Below, in pieces: positions 15,708 through 22,653 of a stretch of 32,138 bases of DNA; position 1 is the stretch's first letter, and each line of letters begins with the position of its first letter. The notes under the pieces are model-generated. The model was not told the origin of the DNA and ran no database searches. It saw only the letters and a list, made by a program, of their open reading frames with translations. This stretch comes from Rhizobium alarense (lineage in GTDB: Bacteria > Pseudomonadota > Alphaproteobacteria > Rhizobiales > Rhizobiaceae). Location of the stretch: assembly GCF_021555155.1 (NCBI RefSeq), contig NZ_JAKGBU010000065.1:1-32138 (forward strand), read 5' to 3'. A program made the position numbers and the translations under genes.

Positions 15708-17198
15708 TCAGCGCGCACCCTTCACAGCATCGACGGCTGCGGCGAGAAGTTGAATGCCCTTCTCGATCTGTCTCGGTGTCAACGCCGAATAGCCCATCAC
15801 CAGTCCGAGCCGCTCTCGTGGCGCCTCAGTAGTCCCTGGTGCTGAATCGTAGAGCGGTGAAATACTGTAGAGGCCGACGTCGCGTTGGCGCGCGGCATCC
15901 ATCAGGGCGGTCTCAGCCGATCCCGGCAGCTCATTGAACCAGACGACGACATGCAATCCGGCATCGGCCCCCTCGACGGTGAGCCGCTCGCCGAATGCAC
16001 CCTCAAGGGCGGTCAACAACGCCTCACGGCGTTCTCTATTCAGCCGCCTGACACGACGCACATGGCTCTCATAGGCGCCGCTTTCGATAAGGGAGGCCAG
16101 CGCTTCCTGCTCGGTCATGGGTGTATGCCGGTCGATCAATTGCTTGGCAGTTGCGAACACCTCCTGCAAGTGCTTTGGCACCACGAGGTAGCCAATGCGC
16201 ATCATCGGCGACAATGTCTTCGAAACGGTGCCGAGATAAATGACGTTGCGCCCGTCCTCCAGGCTCTGGAGCGGCGGAACCGGGCTGATGTCGTACCGGT
16301 ACTCGCTGTCGTAGTCGTCCTCAACCACATAGGCGTCTCGATCCCGAGCCCAATCGAGAAGCTGGTGGCGACGGCTGATCGGCATGACGCCGCCTAAGGG
16401 AAATTGATGGGATGGCGTTACATAAGCCATCTGGGCGTCGATCCCTGACAAATCCTCGGTCTTCAAGCCGCCCGCGTCCACGTCCACTGCCACGGCGGAG
16501 GCCCCGGTACTCGAGAAGATCTGGCAAGCCATCCGATAGCCGGGATTTTCCATCACGAATGCGCTGTTCGCGTCGAGGAGGATCCGCGCGCAGAGATCCA
16601 GCCCCTGTTGAGAGCCGTTGACGACGATGATTTGCTCCAGATCGCATTGCAATGTCCGTGCCCGCCAAAGATAACCCTGAAGCGCTTGCCGCAGGCGCCG
16701 GGATCCTCGGGGGTCCTCATAGGCAAGCCGTCCCGGTCTTTGAGTAATCACCGAATTGACAGCCCGCTTCCACGCCAGCGCCGGAAAATCGGATGGAGCA
16801 AGATCGCCGTACCGAAAATCGACCGCCAGGGTATTGGGCAGGTAGTCGAGCCACGGTGAGAGCCTGCGAAGTCGTTCGCCGTAAGTCGAGAGCGGACCAC
16901 ACGCCTCTCGCGCGGCCGCCTTGATGTCTCGCGGGCGCTGTCCTATCTGCAACGCCGTCACCCGCGGACGCGCGCCCTGGCGCAGTTCGACGAAGCCTTC
17001 AGCGGCAAGCTGTTCATAGGCAACCGTGACCGTCGTTCGCGACACATGCAGTTCATTTGCCAGGCTGCGGGAGGATGGCAGCCGGCTTCCCGCCTCGTAG
17101 ACGCGGCTGAGGATCTGATCCTTGAGCGCCTCGTAGATCCTGCGCGCACCCATCCTGGGCGCGTGCCCGGTCGCCGCTTGCATTTCAGACTGGACCAT
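15708..17198 (-). CDS. MocR/PdxR-type PLP-dependent transcriptional regulator
   Basis: The 496-residue regulator fuses an N-terminal GntR winged helix-turn-helix (about 20-85, with RLPSSRSLANELHVSRTTV) to a fold-type I aminotransferase domain (about 130-490). PLP binds K327 in TVSKTLSP, and EDDYDSEYRY is the usual MocR motif. Such proteins sense PLP adducts of amino compounds and activate a divergent gene. The start chosen is the ATG at 17198; the longer frame to 17372 would run into the divergent PLP lyase and encodes unrelated sequence. It lies head-to-head with the lyase/DapA operon, the usual arrangement of a MocR and its target. The same motif upstream of the MOSC gene suggests a second target. 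Confidence 0.9.
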   Translation of the reverse strand: MVQSEMQAATGHAPRMGARRIYEALKDQILSRVYEAGSRLPSSRSLANELHVSRTTVTVAYEQLAAEGFVELRQGARPRVTALQIGQRPRDIKAAAREACGPLSTYGERLRRLSPWLDYLPNTLAVDFRYGDLAPSDFPALAWKRAVNSVITQRPGRLAYEDPRGSRRLRQALQGYLWRARTLQCDLEQIIVVNGSQQGLDLCARILLDANSAFVMENPGYRMACQIFSSTGASAVAVDVDAGGLKTEDLSGIDAQMAYVTPSHQFPLGGVMPISRRHQLLDWARDRDAYVVEDDYDSEYRYDISPVPPLQSLEDGRNVIYLGTVSKTLSPMMRIGYLVVPKHLQEVFATAKQLIDRHTPMTEQEALASLIESGAYESHVRRVRRLNRERREALLTALEGAFGERLTVEGADAGLHVVVWFNELPGSAETALMDAARQRDVGLYSISPLYDSAPGTTEAPRERLGLVMGYSALTPRQIEKGIQLLAAAVDAVKGAR

Positions 17199-17207
17199 CT
17201 TTTTTCT

Positions 17208-17251
17208 GCCAAACTGGATGTTTCTTGCCGGCCAGTATGATGCCAGTCTGG
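17208..17251. promoter_or_regulatory. Divergent promoter region with CCAGT repeats (putative MocR operator)
   Basis: GCCAAACTGG (17208-17217), GCCAGTATGA (17231-17240) and GCCAGTCTGG (17242-17251) lie in the 81-base gap between the divergent MocR and PLP-lyase genes. The last two are direct repeats with an 11-bp period, one helical turn. TATGAT (17236-17241) between them could be the -10 of the lyase operon. MocR-type regulators commonly bind direct repeats in divergent promoters. AAGAGGA at 17261-17267 is a rather distant ribosome binding site for the lyase. Confidence 0.45.
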
Positions 17252-17279
17252 GCCAAAGCAAAGAGGATACGATCGAGCT

Positions 17280-18515
17280 ATGACGGGCGGCAGCGAACAG
17301 GACAAATGTCAGGAACAATCCGATCACTCTCACCCGGCAAGCCTCGGATTCGACACGCGCGCCATTCATCACGCGTTCGACCCGGTGGCATTCAAGAGAG
17401 CGGTCCAGCCGCCGGTGTTTCTGACCTCGACCTACGGCTTTGAGAGCGTTGAGGCCAATGATGCCGCCGCGGCGCTTGGCGGCAGGCTTTATGCGCGTGA
17501 ATATAACCCGACCACGGAGATCCTCGAGCAGAGGCTTGCGAACCTGGAAGGGGCTGAAGCAGGCCTCGTCGTATCGACCGGGATGGCCGCCTTCGGCACG
17601 CTGATCCTGTCATTGCTGTCGCAGGGCGACGAGCTCGTCGTTCACAAGACGCTCTATTCGAATACCGTTGCGATGGTGGAGCAGGGTCTGCCTCGCTTCG
17701 GCATCAAGGTCGTTCCGGTGGATCTATCTGATCCGTCGAACCTCGAAGGGGCGATCACGGAAAAGACCAAGCTCGTTTACTTCGAGACACCCGTGAACCC
17801 GCTGAGCAGCATTCTCGATATCGCGGCAATCTCGGAACGCGCTCACGCGCATGGGGTGAAAGTCGCGGTGGACAGTACCTTTGCTTCTCCCGCACTCCAG
17901 CGGCCGATCGAGCATGGCGCCGATATCGTCCTTCACTCCCTGACGAAATACATCAACGGGCATGGCGATACGTTGGGTGGCGCGCTGCTCGGCGACGCTG
18001 AAACGCTTCACCGCTTGCACGAGACGGGATTGCGTTACATTACCGGTGCGACCTTGGCGCCGCACTCGGCATTCCTAATCCTGCGTGGTCTGAAGACGCT
18101 CTCGCTTCGGATGGAGCGGCACAGTGCCTCGGCTCTGGAGATCGCCCGAATGCTCCTAGCGCATCCGGCCGTGTCCTGGGTGAGCTATCCCTTTCTGGAT
18201 TCGCATCCCGATCAAGCCATCGCACGCAAGCAAATGGCGCAAGGGTCCGGCATGCTGGCCTTTGGACTTCATGCCGGTTTTGACGGCGCAAGGATCGTGC
18301 TGGACCGCTTAAAGTTGATGACACGCGCCGTGAGCCTCGGCGACACCGACACCCTGATCTATCATCCGGCCAGTATCACACGGGCACGGCAAACGATCCG
18401 GAAAGACGCCCACATGGTTTCGGGCGTAGGCGACGACCTCGTCCGCCTTTCGGTCGGCCTTGAAGACGTGAATGATCTGATGGGCGATCTGCGCCAGGCC
18501 CTCCTGGCCTTGTGA
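17280..18515 (+). CDS. Cys/Met-metabolism PLP-dependent lyase (methionine gamma-lyase-like)
   Basis: The 411-residue protein is an intact fold-type I PLP enzyme of the gamma-lyase/cystathionine family. The neighbour-subunit phosphate-binding LYAREYNPT (YxR motif) is present, the Schiff-base lysine is K223 in SLTKYINGH, and the substrate carboxylate-binding arginine lies in RLSVGLE near the C-terminus. Likely chemistry is alpha,gamma- or alpha,beta-elimination, or gamma-replacement, on a sulfur or other gamma-substituted amino acid. It is divergent from a MocR regulator and is followed 55 bases later by a DapA-family gene, so the two probably act in sequence under MocR control. A truncated paralogue lies at 22654-23496. 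The exact substrate cannot be told. Confidence 0.88.
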   Translation: MTGGSEQDKCQEQSDHSHPASLGFDTRAIHHAFDPVAFKRAVQPPVFLTSTYGFESVEANDAAAALGGRLYAREYNPTTEILEQRLANLEGAEAGLVVSTGMAAFGTLILSLLSQGDELVVHKTLYSNTVAMVEQGLPRFGIKVVPVDLSDPSNLEGAITEKTKLVYFETPVNPLSSILDIAAISERAHAHGVKVAVDSTFASPALQRPIEHGADIVLHSLTKYINGHGDTLGGALLGDAETLHRLHETGLRYITGATLAPHSAFLILRGLKTLSLRMERHSASALEIARMLLAHPAVSWVSYPFLDSHPDQAIARKQMAQGSGMLAFGLHAGFDGARIVLDRLKLMTRAVSLGDTDTLIYHPASITRARQTIRKDAHMVSGVGDDLVRLSVGLEDVNDLMGDLRQALLAL

Positions 18516-18570
18516 CACCCCGATCGACGATTGCGAACACAGAACCACAGAACCGGATCCGGAGTATCGA

Positions 18571-19470
18571 ATGGCTTTCTTGAGCGGGCTTTCCGCATTT
18601 CCCATCACGCCGAGTGACCGAGACGGTCACGTTGACACTGCCGCGGTTAAGAGGCTTGTGACTCGCCTTTGCACTGCAGGCGTCGATTCCATCGGCCTTC
18701 TCGGCAGCACCGGAACCTACATGTATCTGTCGCGCGAGGAGCGGCGGCGGGCTTTGAGTGTGGCCATCGAGGAAACCGGCGGGAGCATACCGGTCGTGGT
18801 GGGCGTCGGGGCCTTGCGGACCGACGAGGCGGTCAGACTGGCGCAGGACGCGAAAGCCTCAGGCGCGGCCGCAGGTCTTCTTGCCGCCGTTTCGTATGCG
18901 CCGCTCACGGAGGATGAGGTCTTCGAGCACTTCTCCACCGTCGCTCGTGAGAGCGGCCTTCCCATCGTGATCTACGATAATCCGGGGACCACCCATTTCC
19001 GCTTCACGCCTAATCTGGTGGAGCGACTGGCTCACGTGCCCGGCATCGTTGCGATCAAGAACCCGACGGAAAAATCCGAGGAGATCGCGAGCCATCTGGC
19101 AGAGCAGAGATCCACGACCCCCAAGGGCTTTTCGGTCGGCTATAGCGGGGACTGGAATGCTGCCGAGGCCATGCTCTGCGGAGCTGATACCTGGTACAGC
19201 GTTCTCGCCGGCATCCTTCCCGACGTCTGCCTGCTTATCGTCAGGGCAGCTCAAAACGGCGATGTTGAAGAGGCACGCCGCTTGGATGCCAAACTCAGCC
19301 CGATCTGGGACCTTTTCAAGCAGTTCTCAAGCCTTCGGACCGTCTATACGATGGCCAGCCTGCTCGGCATCTGCCAGGCCGAGCCGCCTCGTCCCATTCT
19401 CCCTCTGCCTCCATCTGCAAAGGAGAAGGTGGCGCACTGCCTTACCTTGCTCGAGCAGGATCTGGGCTGA
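18571..19470 (+). CDS. DapA/NAL-family class I aldolase or lyase
   Basis: The 299-residue protein has the TIM-barrel features of dihydrodipicolinate synthase relatives: the Schiff-base lysine K163 in VAIKNP, the catalytic Tyr135 in IVIYDNPGTT, and GSTGTYMYL in the place of the GTTGE loop. The loop change (TGTYMYL instead of TGE) shows it is not housekeeping DapA. Relatives include N-acetylneuraminate lyase, keto-deoxy-sugar aldolases and hydroxyproline-pathway enzymes. CGGAG precedes the ATG by 6 bases. It sits downstream of the PLP lyase in the same orientation and probably processes its 2-oxo-acid product by condensation or cleavage with a pyruvate-like moiety. That link is inference. Confidence 0.85.
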   Translation: MAFLSGLSAFPITPSDRDGHVDTAAVKRLVTRLCTAGVDSIGLLGSTGTYMYLSREERRRALSVAIEETGGSIPVVVGVGALRTDEAVRLAQDAKASGAAAGLLAAVSYAPLTEDEVFEHFSTVARESGLPIVIYDNPGTTHFRFTPNLVERLAHVPGIVAIKNPTEKSEEIASHLAEQRSTTPKGFSVGYSGDWNAAEAMLCGADTWYSVLAGILPDVCLLIVRAAQNGDVEEARRLDAKLSPIWDLFKQFSSLRTVYTMASLLGICQAEPPRPILPLPPSAKEKVAHCLTLLEQDLG

Positions 19471-19511
19471 GGCAAAGCCGGGTCTGGTGCCGACGGAGGA
19501 TCACGAGGGCA

Positions 19512-19631
19512 TTGCTTTACATCGTCTGGGCATTGCCCGCATTCATCGTCATCGGTCTGCTCGCAAGCGGTCGTGCCACCACGCTTGTTGCCGCGCTTAT
19601 GGCATCAAGCAGACCGGAGAGACGCCGGTAA
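19512..19631 (+). pseudogene. Truncated membrane-protein N-terminus (one helix)
   Basis: From the TTG at 19512 the frame encodes a single hydrophobic helix (ALPAFIVIGLLASG, then RATTLVAALMA) and stops at 19631. It looks like the first helix of a permease that has lost the rest. AGGA lies about 11 bases upstream. The sequence overlaps the start of the glutathione S-transferase fragment in another frame, as if two broken genes were joined. I do not recognise the family. Confidence 0.35.
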
Positions 19632-19882
19632 CGCAATTTTTGACGGAGCGTGCAGTTGCCGCGTATCGCATCGTAGACGACCACCTGCGGCAAACTCCGT
19701 TCCTTATGTCTGCTCGGCCAACGCTCGCGGACCTGTCTCTTGCGGGCTACGTCTATATGCCGGAGGAAACGGGCATGCCCGAGAGCGAGTTTCCCCACAT
19801 GGCAAAGTGGAAAGACAGGATCCGTGATTTGTCGGGATGGCGGCATCCATACGATCTGATGCCTGGTCCGACGTCGCTATAG
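19595..19882 (+). pseudogene. Glutathione S-transferase C-terminal domain fragment
   Basis: About 95 residues match the helical C-terminal half of a bacterial glutathione S-transferase: FLTERAVAAYRIVDDHL, then a Phe-leading segment, PTLADLSLAGY, a PEETG loop and the end GWRHPYDLMPGP. The catalytic thioredoxin-like N-terminal domain is absent; the frame instead runs back into the DapA gene's shadow. No start codon with a ribosome binding site precedes it. It is a 5'-truncated pseudogene in a stretch containing several other broken genes. Confidence 0.7.
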
Positions 19883-20086
19883 TGCACTTTCCAGATCGCA
19901 CAATCGAGGCGCAACTCGCCTGCCCAAGCTACGTGCGACCTCTGCGAAGCCTGAAGGACCCACACGGCTTGGACACCACTCCCGACCTCGATCCCCAGGT
20001 GACGAGGTTAGTTGCGATCCAGTTCCTAATTTCTTGACTTTCTGCTCGCTCGAGACAGAAATCAATCTGCTCCCGGTAGGGTCCGA

Positions 20087-20320
20087 TCAGGCCTTTCGAA
20101 CGATGGAAGAAAGGGCGAACGCGGTGAGCGTGTCACGCACTCCCGGCAGCTCGGATATCTGCTGCCAGATCTGACGAATACGGTCTGGTTGCGAAGCTTC
20201 GACTCTGACCACGAGGTCGAAATCGCCGGTCATCACGTCACAGGCGACAACCTCGGGGATTTTGCGCAGAACATTGATGACGTCACCGCCTCGCATGCGG
20301 TCGTGGCGATAAACGAACAT
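20087..20320 (-). CDS. Stand-alone Lrp/AsnC ligand-binding (RAM) domain protein
   Basis: The 77-residue protein contains the whole RAM domain of Lrp/AsnC regulators: strand MFVYRH, VLRKIPEVVACDVMTGDFDLVVRVEA, then the ISELPGVRDTLTAFALS end. The DNA-binding half is missing. Single-domain proteins of this length exist in many bacteria and bind amino acids or modulate full-length Lrp. It may therefore be functional, or it may be the 3' remnant of a complete lrp gene. The reading frame stays open upstream of the ATG into the junction with the broken binding-protein gene at 20332, which favours a remnant. No clear ribosome binding site was seen. Confidence 0.65.
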   Translation of the reverse strand: MFVYRHDRMRGGDVINVLRKIPEVVACDVMTGDFDLVVRVEASQPDRIRQIWQQISELPGVRDTLTAFALSSIVRKA

Positions 20321-20331
20321 GAGTGCGGTGG

Positions 20332-20433
20332 TTAGGCCTCGTTGACGATGCCAAAGCGGATGTCGGCATGCGCATCTGCCGCCATCATGAAGACGGCGAC
20401 GGTCAGGGCTTTTCCCAAGTGCTTCATTTGCAT
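20332..20433 (-). pseudogene. Amino-acid ABC transporter periplasmic binding protein, 5' fragment
   Basis: A good ribosome binding site (AAAGGGGA) precedes an ATG at 20433 (a second at 20427). A signal peptide, MKHLGKALTVAVFMMAADAHA, is followed by DIRFGIVNEA, the usual first strand of a polar-amino-acid binding protein, which continues YPPF in intact relatives. Here the frame stops at once after NEA, at the junction with the Lrp-like fragment. About 230 residues are therefore lost. It lies downstream of the broken ATPase on the same strand, as in an amino-acid importer operon. Confidence 0.65.
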
Positions 20434-20464
20434 TCCCCTTTTTGCTGTTGGGACGGTTGAGTGG

Positions 20465-21099
20465 TCAGTGCGTACCGGCCGCAACGAATTCCTTGCAGCG
20501 AGCGCTCGTGGGCGCGCCGAAGACCTTTGCGGGGGAACCTTCCTCCTCCACCCGGCCCTGGTGCAGAAACATGACGCGTGTCGAGACATCGCGAGCGAAC
20601 TTCATCTCGTGGGTGACCATGATCATGGTACGGCCCTCCTCGGCGAGGCCGCGAATGACCTTCAGCACTTCCCCGACAAGCTCGGGATCAAGGGCAGATG
20701 GTCGGCTCATCGAACAGCATGACAGAGGGATCGACGCAGAGTGCGCGGGCGATGGAGACGCGTTGCTGTTGTCCGCCAGACAGGAAGGCTGGATAGGCGT
20801 CCTTCTTATCGTAAAGCCCCACCTTCGCCAGCAAGGCTTCAGCCTTTTCAATCGCTATTGTCCGCTCGACGCCGAGCACGTGCACGGGCGCCATTGATGC
20901 GGCAGGATCCACAATCCGGAATCTCAAGGAAGTTGATGCAGCGCAGGAAGGTGCTCTTGCCCGAACCTGATGATTCGATAATGGAGACGACATCGCCCTT
21001 CTCGGCCGAAAGGGAAATGCCCTTCAGGACCTTATGGGCTCCGTAGCTCTTATGAACGTCATTCACGACCAGAGCGGGCGCGTGTGTCTCAGTGCGCAT
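20465..21099 (-). pseudogene. HisP/GlnQ-type amino-acid ABC transporter ATPase, broken
   Basis: The gene starts well, with an AAGGAGGA ribosome binding site before the ATG at 21099, and reads as an amino-acid importer ATPase up to FLRCINFLE. It carries three defects. The Walker A begins ESSGSGKST, where the first glycine of the motif is replaced by Glu. About 50-60 codons, including the Q-loop, are deleted with a frame change near 20885, where the reading passes from RINGA to PVHVLGV. A single extra base at about 20699 breaks DEPTSALDPE after the Walker B. Beyond the lesions the signature [15 protein letters not shown], the TMIMVTHEM switch histidine and the C-terminus are well preserved. Loss of function therefore seems fairly recent. 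The partner permeases are absent. Confidence 0.85.
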
Positions 21100-21284
21100 T
21101 ATTCCTCCTTTGCGATGCGACGAGCGCCCGCTCCTCCGGGCAAAGCTTCGCCATCGCCGCGTCGCCGCGACGAAAAATCGTTTGTTTGGTCAGTGGGTGA
21201 CGCCGTTTGTTAGCCGCTTTTCGCGGGCGGCATGCGGCCACCGGTCAATATACTGACGTTCGTCACCGGGCCGGCTGGCGTCTC

Positions 21285-21971
21285 CTACGTCACGACGAGC
21301 TTTTGTCTGTAGACTTCGCACCCCGGCGCCAATTCCCGAAGACCGTTCACCAGCATGTTGGCCGCCTGCTCCAGTGCCTCCTCCGGCATTGTCCCAAGCC
21401 CCTCCAGGATAAACCACATCCGGCCGCCGACAGAATCCAGCCGCGTGCGCGTTCCTTGCCGCCAGTTCCACCGGCGGCATGTCACGCCGACATCGTCGCG
21501 CCAGATCACTTCTCCGTTGGACGGATGTTCGATGATCGCCTCACCGTTGGCGATCGTGTCGAAGGCTTCCGTGCCGTCGGCAATCGACAGCCGCGGCTTG
21601 CCCACATAGGCATCGAAATTTTCGCCGCCGACCGGCACTGCAAAGCGCAGGCTTACGGCATTATAGAGGTCAACGAGCGGGTTGATCGATGGAAGGCGGC
21701 CGTCCTTATCGACCCGCTTCTTCAGCGCCTGGGCAGAACATGGTGTCCGACTGGGCTTGGCTCCAAAGCGACTATAGATCTCTGCCCAACTGGCAAGATG
21801 CGCTTCCGCCCATTGAGGCCCGCCGGCGCGGACAAAATCACAGGCTTCCCCCAGGACGTCGCGGCTCATCATGCCGCGAACTCTATCCTTGGCATCGACC
21901 AGAATGCTGATCGCGCGAAAGTCCGGTGCGATTTTTGCAATGTCCCTGTCGATCACCGGAAAATCCAACAT
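21285..21971 (-). CDS. B3/B4 tRNA-binding domain protein (stand-alone)
   Basis: The 228-residue protein matches the B3/B4 domain that forms the editing and tRNA-contacting module of phenylalanyl-tRNA synthetase beta chains, here as an independent protein. Visible family blocks are FGAKPSRTP, LVDLYNAVSLRFAVPVGGE, GEVIWRDDVGVTCRRWNWRQ and a C-terminal helix region. Stand-alone members are thought to hydrolyse mischarged tRNA or related aminoacyl compounds; the reaction is not established for most. It is divergent from an XRE-cupin regulator across 43 bases that contain a promoter and a palindrome. Such neighbours are common for this family. The GAGGG just upstream of the ATG is a short ribosome binding site. 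Confidence 0.8.
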   Translation of the reverse strand: MLDFPVIDRDIAKIAPDFRAISILVDAKDRVRGMMSRDVLGEACDFVRAGGPQWAEAHLASWAEIYSRFGAKPSRTPCSAQALKKRVDKDGRLPSINPLVDLYNAVSLRFAVPVGGENFDAYVGKPRLSIADGTEAFDTIANGEAIIEHPSNGEVIWRDDVGVTCRRWNWRQGTRTRLDSVGGRMWFILEGLGTMPEEALEQAANMLVNGLRELAPGCEVYRQKLVVT

Positions 21972-21988
21972 GCCCTCTAGCCCCTATT

Positions 21989-22001
21989 GACCAATTTGGT
22001 C
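21989..22001. promoter_or_regulatory. 13-bp perfect palindrome, putative XRE-cupin operator
   Basis: GACCAATTTGGTC is a perfect inverted repeat around a central base in the B3/B4 to XRE-cupin intergenic gap. It lies immediately downstream of the minus-strand -10 and directly upstream of the plus-strand TATAAT. One bound dimer could therefore repress both directions. Control by the adjacent XRE protein is inferred from position. Confidence 0.6.
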
Positions 22002-22007
22002 TATAAT
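22002..22007 (+). promoter_or_regulatory. -10 element of the XRE-cupin gene, possible leaderless transcript
   Basis: A perfect TATAAT ends 7 bases before the ATG at 22015, so transcription would begin at or next to the start codon. No Shine-Dalgarno sequence precedes this ATG. No good -35 hexamer lies at the standard distance; the operator palindrome occupies much of that space. Confidence 0.5.
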
Positions 22008-22031
22008 ACTGACCATGAAAAAGAAAGTCAA
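22003..22031 (-). promoter_or_regulatory. Promoter of the B3/B4-domain gene
   Basis: On the minus strand TTGACT (22031-22026) and TATTAT (22008-22003) are separated by exactly 17 bases, one mismatch each from consensus. It overlaps the first codons of the divergent regulator gene, and the palindrome starts right after its -10. Confidence 0.6.
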
Positions 22032-22638
22032 TATATCGACCGAAACGGCCGCTGATGTCGAGCGTGTCAGCGCAACCGTCTCGCAAAACCTGAAAACCTT
22101 CAGGCGCCAAAGCGGCCTGACCCTCGACGAACTCTCCGGAAAGTCCGGGGTGAGCAAGGGCATGCTCGTCGAGATCGAGAAGGGAACGGCCAATCCGAGC
22201 ATCGCTACGCTGTGCCGGGCCGCCACCGCCCTGGGCGTGTCGGTTGCGGATTTCGTCGGCGTGGCGTCGAGCGTTCCTGTTCGCATCGTCCCACCGCAAG
22301 ACGCATCGACCTTATGGCGAGGTCCGAAGGGCGGAAGCGCCACGCTTCTGGTGGGAACCAATGGGCCGGATGAGATCGAGTTGTGGCGCTGGACGCTGTT
22401 GCCAGGTGAGATTTTCGAATCGCCCGGCCATTCGCCCGGCACACTCGAACTCCTCAATGTTGAGGTAGGCGAACTCACCCTGAAACTCGGCGACAGCGAG
22501 CATTTGGTGCAGGCGGGTTCATCCGTTCTGGCGCGAACCGAAGTCAAGCATGCCTACATGAATTGCGGAAACGATGAACTGCGCTTTGTAATGGCGGTGG
22601 CGGAACTGCAGCGGCCGCGGGTGAGGACGGGTCTTTAG
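22015..22638 (+). CDS. XRE-family regulator with C-terminal cupin sensor domain
   Basis: The 207-residue protein joins an N-terminal helix-turn-helix (about 24-78, LTLDELSGKSGVSKGMLVEIEKGTANPS) to a small cupin domain (about 105-190, with a glycine-rich ELTLKLGD turn). XRE-cupin regulators bind a small ligand in the cupin and often control an adjacent transporter or amino-acid-related enzyme. This one faces the B3/B4-domain gene and shares its promoter region, so it probably regulates that gene and itself through the palindrome at 21989-22001. A truncated PLP lyase follows 15 bases downstream. Confidence 0.9.
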   Translation: MKKKVNISTETAADVERVSATVSQNLKTFRRQSGLTLDELSGKSGVSKGMLVEIEKGTANPSIATLCRAATALGVSVADFVGVASSVPVRIVPPQDASTLWRGPKGGSATLLVGTNGPDEIELWRWTLLPGEIFESPGHSPGTLELLNVEVGELTLKLGDSEHLVQAGSSVLARTEVKHAYMNCGNDELRFVMAVAELQRPRVRTGL

Positions 22639-22653
22639 CGATCGACGATCGGT

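Noticed and set aside
17199-17372. 58-residue N-terminal extension of the MocR regulator
   Set aside because: It would overlap the divergent PLP lyase and cross its promoter region. The GntR winged helix begins normally from the ATG at 17198.
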